From NCBI RefSeq assembly GCF_039544165.1, contig NZ_BAABLD010000008.1:620001-684000 (forward strand): a stretch of DNA of 64,000 bases, read 5' to 3'. The notes beneath the pieces are model-generated. The model did no database searches. It had not been told where the DNA came from and was given only the letters and a program-made list of their open reading frames with translations. How positions within the stretch are numbered: position 1 is the first letter of the stretch; each line of letters begins with the position of its first letter. The translations under genes were made by a program, and so were the position numbers. This DNA comes from Viridibacterium curvum (lineage in GTDB: Bacteria; Pseudomonadota; Gammaproteobacteria; Burkholderiales; Rhodocyclaceae). Positions 59,338 to 64,000 of this stretch are shown here, piece after piece.

Positions 59338-60987
59338 TCACCCCAAAGCCCGCACCGCCCCCCTCCACCCCCACCACCCCGCCTCCTCAAACACCGAATA
59401 CCCCGACAGATCCGCATGCGCGAAGCGGATGCGGCCGTCTGTCTCGCGCAGCGCCTGCAGGCCGGGGTTGCCGAGGAAGCCGGGCGTGGGGCTGGCCATG
59501 GCGTGGGCATGCAGATGGATGTGCACCTGCTCGACGAGGGGCCACAGGGCTTTGCCGTAGACGGCGAGGAGGTCTTGCGCGGCGGCGGCCAGCACATCGC
59601 TGTCGCTGGCCTGCTTCATCCACATGCGTGCGCGGTCGGGGGTGGTTTCGGCCAGCGCGTTGTAGGTGGTGAAGACGGTGCGCTCGGGCTTGGCTACGCG
59701 GATCAGCTGGTGGGTGGCGACGACGTAGCCGAGGGCGGGGCTTTCGCGCAGCACGTTGTCCCAGGCGAGCGGCACATCACCTTTCTCGTCGGGGAAGCGG
59801 CGCAGCAGGAAGTTGGCGACCAGCCAGGGTGCCTGGCGCGGCAGGTGTTCGGAGTGGAAGCCGAGGTCGCGGATGCCTTCGACAACGTGCTGGGCGATGT
59901 GCAGGGGCATGGCGCAGATGACGCGTTTGGCATTGATGCACACAAACTTCGGCGCGCCCTGCGGGCCGGCTTGCATGACCAGCACCTCGACCTGCTTGCC
60001 TTGCTCGCGCACGCGCAAGGCGCTGCCGGCGAGGCGGCGCGGCCGGGTGGTGTCAGACGAGGAATCATTGCCAAAGGGCACTTGGCGCAGCAAGCCTTGC
60101 GCGAGGCTGTTGAGCCCGTCGGGCCAGGTGAGCACGCTGCCGGCTTCGGCATTGGCGGCGTGGCCGTCGCGGCTGGCAAAGTAGTGCAGGCCGGCCCAGG
60201 CGGAGATGTCGGTGTAGCCGGTGCCGAACTCGTCGCGGCAGATGTAGTTGGCATACCAGTGCAGGTGCTTGTCGGTGTACTGCTCGCGCTGCAGCCAGTC
60301 GCGAAAGTTGAGCGCGTCGAGCGCGCGCCAGTGCGGGTCGGCTGACGAGAGGGCGAGCGGGGAAACGAAGACGCGGCGGCCGTCGTTGCCTCTGGCTTCG
60401 CGCAGCGTGGCGATGGTGGCGAGAAAGCGTGCCTGATCCGGCGTGCCGGCGTGGGGCAGCAGTTCGTCTTGCCAGCGGCCCCCGCTGCGCAGGCGTTCGT
60501 GCAGGGGGTGGACGAGGATGTTCTCGTCGTACTCGGGCGCGACGGCGTTGGGGTCGCCGCGCAGGATGCCGAGGCTGGCGAGCATTTCGCGCACGTGGAT
60601 GGAATCCTGCGACGGCAGTGGCAGGTAGTGCGCGGCGGTGGGGCATGGCACGCCGCCGAGTTGTTCGCCTGCGGTGTTGCCGCCGGCGACGGGGCCGTCG
60701 AGCAGGATGAAGTTCCTGTAGCCCTCGCGCGCGAGCTTCCACGCGGCCGTGATGCCGGCGGCGCCGCTGCCGAGGATGGCGAGGTCGCAGTGGATCGTCT
60801 CGCCGGGGTCGGGCAGCGGGCGCGTGCTCATGGCCAAGTCGCGCGCGGCGTGGCCTTGCTGCATGCCGGTGCGCAAGACGGTGACGGGGGGCGTGGATCT
60901 GCCCAACACGCCCTTGCCCCACTCGCAGGCGGTGAGGCTGCTGGCGGAGAGTGCGCCGAGGGTGGTGAGGAAGTGGCGGCGTTGCAT
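59338..60987 (-). CDS. Exported FAD-dependent amine-oxidase-like flavoprotein
   Basis: 549 aa. N-terminal twin-arginine-like signal with a possible lipobox (MQRRHFLTTLGALSASSLTA, then CEW). The dinucleotide-binding fold is DLAILGSGAAGITAAWKLAR (~70-90) followed by an acidic residue after NFILLDG. The C-terminal NPGLQALRETDGRIRFAHAD resembles the FAD-closing segment of flavin amine oxidases. It lies 172 bp downstream of a spermidine synthase on the same strand, so a polyamine-related substrate is possible. That link is inference. Confidence 0.82.
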   Translation of the reverse strand: MQRRHFLTTLGALSASSLTACEWGKGVLGRSTPPVTVLRTGMQQGHAARDLAMSTRPLPDPGETIHCDLAILGSGAAGITAAWKLAREGYRNFILLDGPVAGGNTAGEQLGGVPCPTAAHYLPLPSQDSIHVREMLASLGILRGDPNAVAPEYDENILVHPLHERLRSGGRWQDELLPHAGTPDQARFLATIATLREARGNDGRRVFVSPLALSSADPHWRALDALNFRDWLQREQYTDKHLHWYANYICRDEFGTGYTDISAWAGLHYFASRDGHAANAEAGSVLTWPDGLNSLAQGLLRQVPFGNDSSSDTTRPRRLAGSALRVREQGKQVEVLVMQAGPQGAPKFVCINAKRVICAMPLHIAQHVVEGIRDLGFHSEHLPRQAPWLVANFLLRRFPDEKGDVPLAWDNVLRESPALGYVVATHQLIRVAKPERTVFTTYNALAETTPDRARMWMKQASDSDVLAAAAQDLLAVYGKALWPLVEQVHIHLHAHAMASPTPGFLGNPGLQALRETDGRIRFAHADLSGYSVFEEAGWWGWRGAVRALG

Positions 60988-61007
60988 GGTCAGGCGCTGG
61001 CCCTATG

Positions 61008-61080
61008 CCGTCATTCCCGCGAAGGCGGGAATCCAGCGGCGTTGAAAGTCACTGGGTTCCCGCCTTCGCGGGAACGACGG
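61008..61080. repeat. Short palindromic copy of the TCATTCCCGC repeat
   Basis: CGTCATTCCCGCGAAGGCGG at the left and the near-complement CCGCCTTCGCGGGAACGACG at the right give about 23-bp inverted arms over 73 bp. It equals the ends of the 154-157-bp elements at 33124 and 44328 without their central module. Confidence 0.85.
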
Positions 61081-61159
61081 GCCAAACGTCCAACCCTGTT
61101 GGAGGGGCGCATAGCCTCTCCAATTTCAGGCTTCTCTGCGGAAGGCGATGGTGGCTGTC

Positions 61160-62674
61160 TCATCGCTGAAACCGCCCCCAGTCCTGCTCGAAATAGCGCA
61201 CGAGGGCCTGGTCGTTGAGGCGGTTGGGTTCGACCTTGGGTACCTGCAGGTCGGCAGGGAAGCTGAACATGGCGCGTGTGCTGTCGGCGTCGAGGAAGCG
61301 TGTGGGCACGCTGTAGCTCGTCGGCACGGTGAAGCGATTATGCGGCGCGGCGAGCACGTAGCCCCATTCGCCGAACGAGGGTACGTGGGCGTGGTAGGGC
61401 CAGATGTTGAGACCGGCAGCCTTGAGCGTTTCGGCAACACACCAGTAGGCGTGCGGGGCATACCAGGGGGAGGTGGACTGCACGACGACGTAACCATTCG
61501 CGGCGAGGTGCTGGGCGACGAGGCGGTACATGGGCACGGAGTAGAGCTTGCCGAGCGCGTAGTTGGAAGGGTCTGGCAGGTCGATGACGACGAGGTCGAA
61601 GCTGTCGCGCGATTGCTCCAGCCACTGCGCGGCGTCGGCGTTGATGACCTGCACGCGCTTGTCGTTGAGTGCGTTGTGATTGAGCGCGGTGAGGTTGGCG
61701 GCGCTGGAGAAGAGCTGGGTCATCTGCGGATCGAGGTCGACGAGGGTGACCTTCTGCAGTTGCGGGTATTTGAGCAGCTCACGCACGGCGAAGCCGTCAC
61801 CGCCACCGAGCACGAGCGCCGTGCGCGCCGCCGGCAGGTTCTGCATGGCCGGATGCACGAGGGCCTCGTGGTAACGGTGTTCGTCGAGCGAGGAGAACTG
61901 CAGGTTGCCGTTGAGGTAGAGGCGCAGTTCGTCCTTCCACTGCGTGATGACGAGGCGCTGGTAGGGCGTGCTGAGGGCATGCACGATGCGGTCGCCGAAC
62001 AGGCCCTGCTCGGCCCAGTGCGTCATGCGGCCAGCACTCGCGAAGCCGCCCAGCAGCACGGCCAGCACGATGAGGCCGCGTGCCATGACGGCACGGAGCG
62101 AGCGCACTTCGTCGCGCAGGCAGCGGGCAGTGACGAGAGCGATGATGACGTTGGCGATGCCGAACAGCAGGGCCGAGCGCGCGAGTCCCAGCTTGGGTGC
62201 CATGAGCAGCGGGAACAGCAGCGACACCGCCAGCGCGCCGAGGTAGTCGAAGGTGAGCACGCGGCTGACCATGTCACGGAACTCGGCGCGGCGCGCGTTG
62301 AAGATGCGCATGACGAGCGGGATCTCCATGCCCACGAGGGTGCCGATGATGATCACCAGCGCATACAGCACGGTGCGGAAGGGCGCGGCGAGCCAGGCGA
62401 AGACGATGAACAGCGCCAGCGCCGAGAGGCCGCCGATGAGGCCGACGAGCAGTTCGATCTCGACGAAGCGCGTGACCGTGTCTTCGTCGCGCACGTACTT
62501 CGAGAGGTGCGAGCCGATGCCCATGGCGAAGAGGTAGGCGCCGATGATCGACGAGTATTGCAGCACCGAGTCGCCCAGCAGGTAGCTCGACAGTGCGCCG
62601 GCAATCAACTCGTAGGCGAGACCGCAGGAGGCGACGATGAAGACGGAGAGGATGAGGATGCGGTCGGCGAACAT
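61160..62674 (-). CDS. Membrane-fused polyamine aminopropyltransferase (spermidine synthase family)
   Basis: 504 aa. Residues ~1-205 form about seven membrane helices (LILSVFIVASCGLAYELIAG; LVVIIIGTLVGMEIPLVMR-type text). Residues ~215-504 are the spermidine-synthase methyltransferase-like fold. STPYQRLVITQWKDELRLYL, LVLGGGDGFAVRELLKYPQL (S-adenosyl binding GGGDG), LVDLDPQM, and LVVIDLPDPSNYALGKLYSV (catalytic Asp) are intact. Such membrane-fused forms recur beside DUF350 genes, and one lies 433 bp away divergently. The aminopropyl acceptor is not known. Confidence 0.9.
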   Translation of the reverse strand: MFADRILILSVFIVASCGLAYELIAGALSSYLLGDSVLQYSSIIGAYLFAMGIGSHLSKYVRDEDTVTRFVEIELLVGLIGGLSALALFIVFAWLAAPFRTVLYALVIIIGTLVGMEIPLVMRIFNARRAEFRDMVSRVLTFDYLGALAVSLLFPLLMAPKLGLARSALLFGIANVIIALVTARCLRDEVRSLRAVMARGLIVLAVLLGGFASAGRMTHWAEQGLFGDRIVHALSTPYQRLVITQWKDELRLYLNGNLQFSSLDEHRYHEALVHPAMQNLPAARTALVLGGGDGFAVRELLKYPQLQKVTLVDLDPQMTQLFSSAANLTALNHNALNDKRVQVINADAAQWLEQSRDSFDLVVIDLPDPSNYALGKLYSVPMYRLVAQHLAANGYVVVQSTSPWYAPHAYWCVAETLKAAGLNIWPYHAHVPSFGEWGYVLAAPHNRFTVPTSYSVPTRFLDADSTRAMFSFPADLQVPKVEPNRLNDQALVRYFEQDWGRFQR

Positions 62675-62817
62675 GGGCGGGGCGGAGGTGGGCCGAAGCG
62701 GGAGTCGCGCAAGCTTAAGGGATTGCGGGTGCGTGTGGCGCTTGCTGGCATGTCAAGCGGGTGAACGACAGGGGTTTGGTACGCGGGGCGAATGAGCAAG
62801 GCGCGATCATTGCCGTT

Positions 62818-62961
62818 CCCTCCCCATGAGGGGGAGGGTGCCCCGTCAGGGGCGGGAGAGGGGGAAGGCCTCGCGCTCGCCGAGCTACCCATGCCCGGAT
62901 GCGTGCGTCCCCACCTCTCCCGGCGCTTCGCGCCACCCTCTCCTCCAGGAGAGGGAACAGC
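62818..62961. repeat. Composite GC-rich inverted repeats in the spermidine-synthase/DUF350 gap
   Basis: Two palindromic modules: CCCTCCCCATGAGGGGGAGG with GGGGCGGGAGAGGG, and CTCTCCCGGCGCTTCGCGCC with CCTCTCCTCCAGGAGAGG. They occupy the middle of the 433-bp divergent gap. The rest of the gap shows no assignable promoter. Confidence 0.65.
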
Positions 62962-63107
62962 AATGATCGCGCCCTGCCCTGCCAGCGCGCTGCCCGATGG
63001 TCGGCGCTGCCGGCAGTGGATTTGCGCTTGCCCGTGTCCCCCCTGCTTGCTAGTCTCGTGCCCTCGTGACGCAATGACGTCAGAGTGACCCCGAGGCGCG
63101 CAACGCA

Positions 63108-63500
63108 ATGCACATTCAAGCCATCTACAACTACTTCATCTACCTGCTGGCGGGGCTGGCCATGGTGGGTGTGTTTGTCACGGTCTACACGCGTGTCACG
63201 CCCTTTTGCGAGCTCGACCTGATCCGCAAGGGCTGCGTGTCTGCAGCGCTGTCGCTGGCCGGTGCAACCATCGGCTTTTCGCTCACGGTGGCCTCCAGCA
63301 TCCTGCACAACGACAACTTCATCATGTTCGTGCTGTGGGGAACGCTCGCCGCAGTCGTGCAGGTCGTGGCCTATGCCGTGCTGTCGCGCGCCCTGCCCAA
63401 CATGAATGCCGAACTTGAAGACAACAACGTGGCGATGGGCGCGCTGATGGGGCTGGTCTCCATCGTGGTGGGCATCATCAACGCGGCCTGCCTGTCCTGA
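63108..63500 (+). CDS. DUF350-family membrane protein
   Basis: 130 aa with four helices typical of DUF350 (YjfL-like): YFIYLLAGLAMVGVFVTVYT, CVSAALSLAGATIGFSLTVA, FIMFVLWGTLAAVVQVVAYA, AMGALMGLVSIVVGIINA. The family recurs next to PspA-like, DUF4178, polyamine synthase and SPFH genes. Here an SPFH gene follows on the same strand and the spermidine synthase is divergent. Function is unknown but linked to membrane stress by association. Confidence 0.88.
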   Translation: MHIQAIYNYFIYLLAGLAMVGVFVTVYTRVTPFCELDLIRKGCVSAALSLAGATIGFSLTVASSILHNDNFIMFVLWGTLAAVVQVVAYAVLSRALPNMNAELEDNNVAMGALMGLVSIVVGIINAACLS

Positions 63501-63529
63501 TGCCAGACTGCCGGCGCAGCCGCTGCCTG

Positions 63530-63577
63530 CTCCCCTCGCCCGCCTGCGGGAGAGGGGTTGGGGGAGAGGGCTGCGGC
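63530..63577. repeat. Short intergenic palindromic module
   Basis: CCCCTCGCCCGCCTGCGGGA followed by GAGGGGTTGGGGGAGAGGGC matches the central module of the elements at 33124 and 44328, here without the TCATTCCCGC ends. Confidence 0.75.
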
Positions 63578-63637
63578 GCGCACATCACCAATGCCGTACC
63601 AACCGCTGCTGCACCGAACCACGCAAGGAGCTGAACC

Positions 63638-64000
63638 ATGGGCCTGACCGATTTCATCAAGAAACAGTTTATCGACGTCCTGCAGTGGACCGAGGAGAGC
63701 GACGGCGTGCTGGCCTGGCGCTTCCCCATGGCGGGCATGGAAATCCAGAATGGCGGCACGCTGGTCGTGCGCGAGTCGCAGATGGCGGTGTTCGTCAATG
63801 AAGGCAAGCTGGCCGATGTGTTCGGCCCCGGCACCTACAAGCTGACGACACAGACGCTGCCCGTGCTGACCTATCTGCAGAACTGGGACAAGCTGTTCGA
63901 GTCGCCCTTCAAGAGCGATGTGTACTTCTTCAGCACGCGCCTGCAGCTGGGCCGCAAGTGGGGCACGCCGCAGCCGCTGACGATTCGCGACAAGGACTTC
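63638..64000 (+). CDS. SPFH (band 7)-domain protein, N-terminal part (cut by window edge)
   Basis: The 121 visible codons continue past the right edge. The start MGLTDFIKKQFIDVLQWTEE is followed by LAWRFPMAGMEIQNGGTLVV, QMAVFVNEGKLADVFGPGTY and LPVLTYLQNWDKLFESPFKS. These are the pattern of YdjI/'virion core protein'-type SPFH proteins. AAGGAG lies about 8 nt before the ATG. It is cotranscribed with the DUF350 gene in a membrane-stress-like cluster. Confidence 0.88.
   Translation, partial: MGLTDFIKKQFIDVLQWTEESDGVLAWRFPMAGMEIQNGGTLVVRESQMAVFVNEGKLADVFGPGTYKLTTQTLPVLTYLQNWDKLFESPFKSDVYFFSTRLQLGRKWGTPQPLTIRDKDF

Noticed and set aside
61148..62764. A 538-codon plus-strand frame opposite the spermidine synthase gene
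   Set aside because: The minus-strand product has membrane helices and the GGGDG motif; the plus frame is an acidic/His-rich shadow.
1..64000. tRNA, rRNA, CRISPR array, integrase or full insertion sequence
   Set aside because: None was recognisable on either strand; the only mobile-like features are short non-coding repeats.

Overview
The window is GC-rich, coding-dense DNA from a Gram-negative bacterium, most likely a betaproteobacterium near Rhodocyclales/Burkholderiales. The evidence is three PEP-CTERM (exosortase-sorted) proteins, poly-serine linkers in several secreted proteins, betaproteobacterial-style sugar-acid catabolism, Kup/HtpX/MtfA homologues, and intergenic repeats built on the TCATTCCCGC palindrome. 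The lineage is an inference from gene content; no rRNA or tRNA gene is visible.

Layout. 1-5.5 kb holds housekeeping and stress genes: a copper P-type ATPase (cut by the window edge) with a CueR-type promoter, an MscS channel, a VOC protein, an orphan glucose-dehydrogenase-like membrane domain, a PAP2 phosphatase and MtfA. 5.6-9.2 kb is an extracellular phosphatase/PEP-CTERM group: phytase-like esterase, PhoX and a small PEP-CTERM protein. 9.3-14 kb has a DUF805-glutaredoxin fusion, gene remnants, an orphan TRAP-type binding protein and a YegD-like Hsp70. 14.3-24 kb is the most unusual region. It holds a pectate-lyase-like protein lacking the family's catalytic arginines and a secreted protein ending in a PD-(D/E)xK nuclease-like domain. 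Three tandem paralogues follow that look like an immunity-gene array, the third of which has absorbed a former spacer and a fourth gene. Behind it lie 3'-end fossils of a cupin gene and of yegD.

24-30.8 kb contains a TelA/XpaC-like operon with two substrate-binding-type proteins (one fused to a vWA domain), a PEP-CTERM protein, a cupin and two paralogous BamE-like lipoproteins. 30.9-37.6 kb holds a KdpD-type kinase without its usual N-terminal sensor, KdpE, Kup, a DUF1615 lipoprotein and HtpX behind a probable sigma-32 promoter. 38.4-50.4 kb is a long aldarate (galactarate/glucarate-type) catabolic operon: enolase-superfamily dehydratase, oligopeptide-type ABC transporter, GarL-type aldolase, GarR-type reductase, glycerate 2-kinase and a lactonase-like lipoprotein. 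It is transcribed away from a divergent GntR/FCD regulator with a recognisable promoter and operator.

50.4-64 kb carries direct and inverted repeats, a beta-helix lipoprotein, a caspase-fold-like (DUF4347-type) protein, a secreted zinc peptidase, several small envelope proteins, an SGNH hydrolase, and a flavoprotein/spermidine-synthase/DUF350/SPFH neighbourhood resembling known membrane-stress gene clusters.

How the genes may work together. Pectin or uronate-derived acids could be imported, dehydrated and cleaved to pyruvate and tartronate semialdehyde, then reduced and phosphorylated to 2-phosphoglycerate. The KdpDE-like pair beside kup suggests K+-responsive control of a constitutive-type transporter. 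The nuclease-domain protein and its downstream paralogues form a candidate toxin/immunity locus that is still being rebuilt by duplication and fusion.
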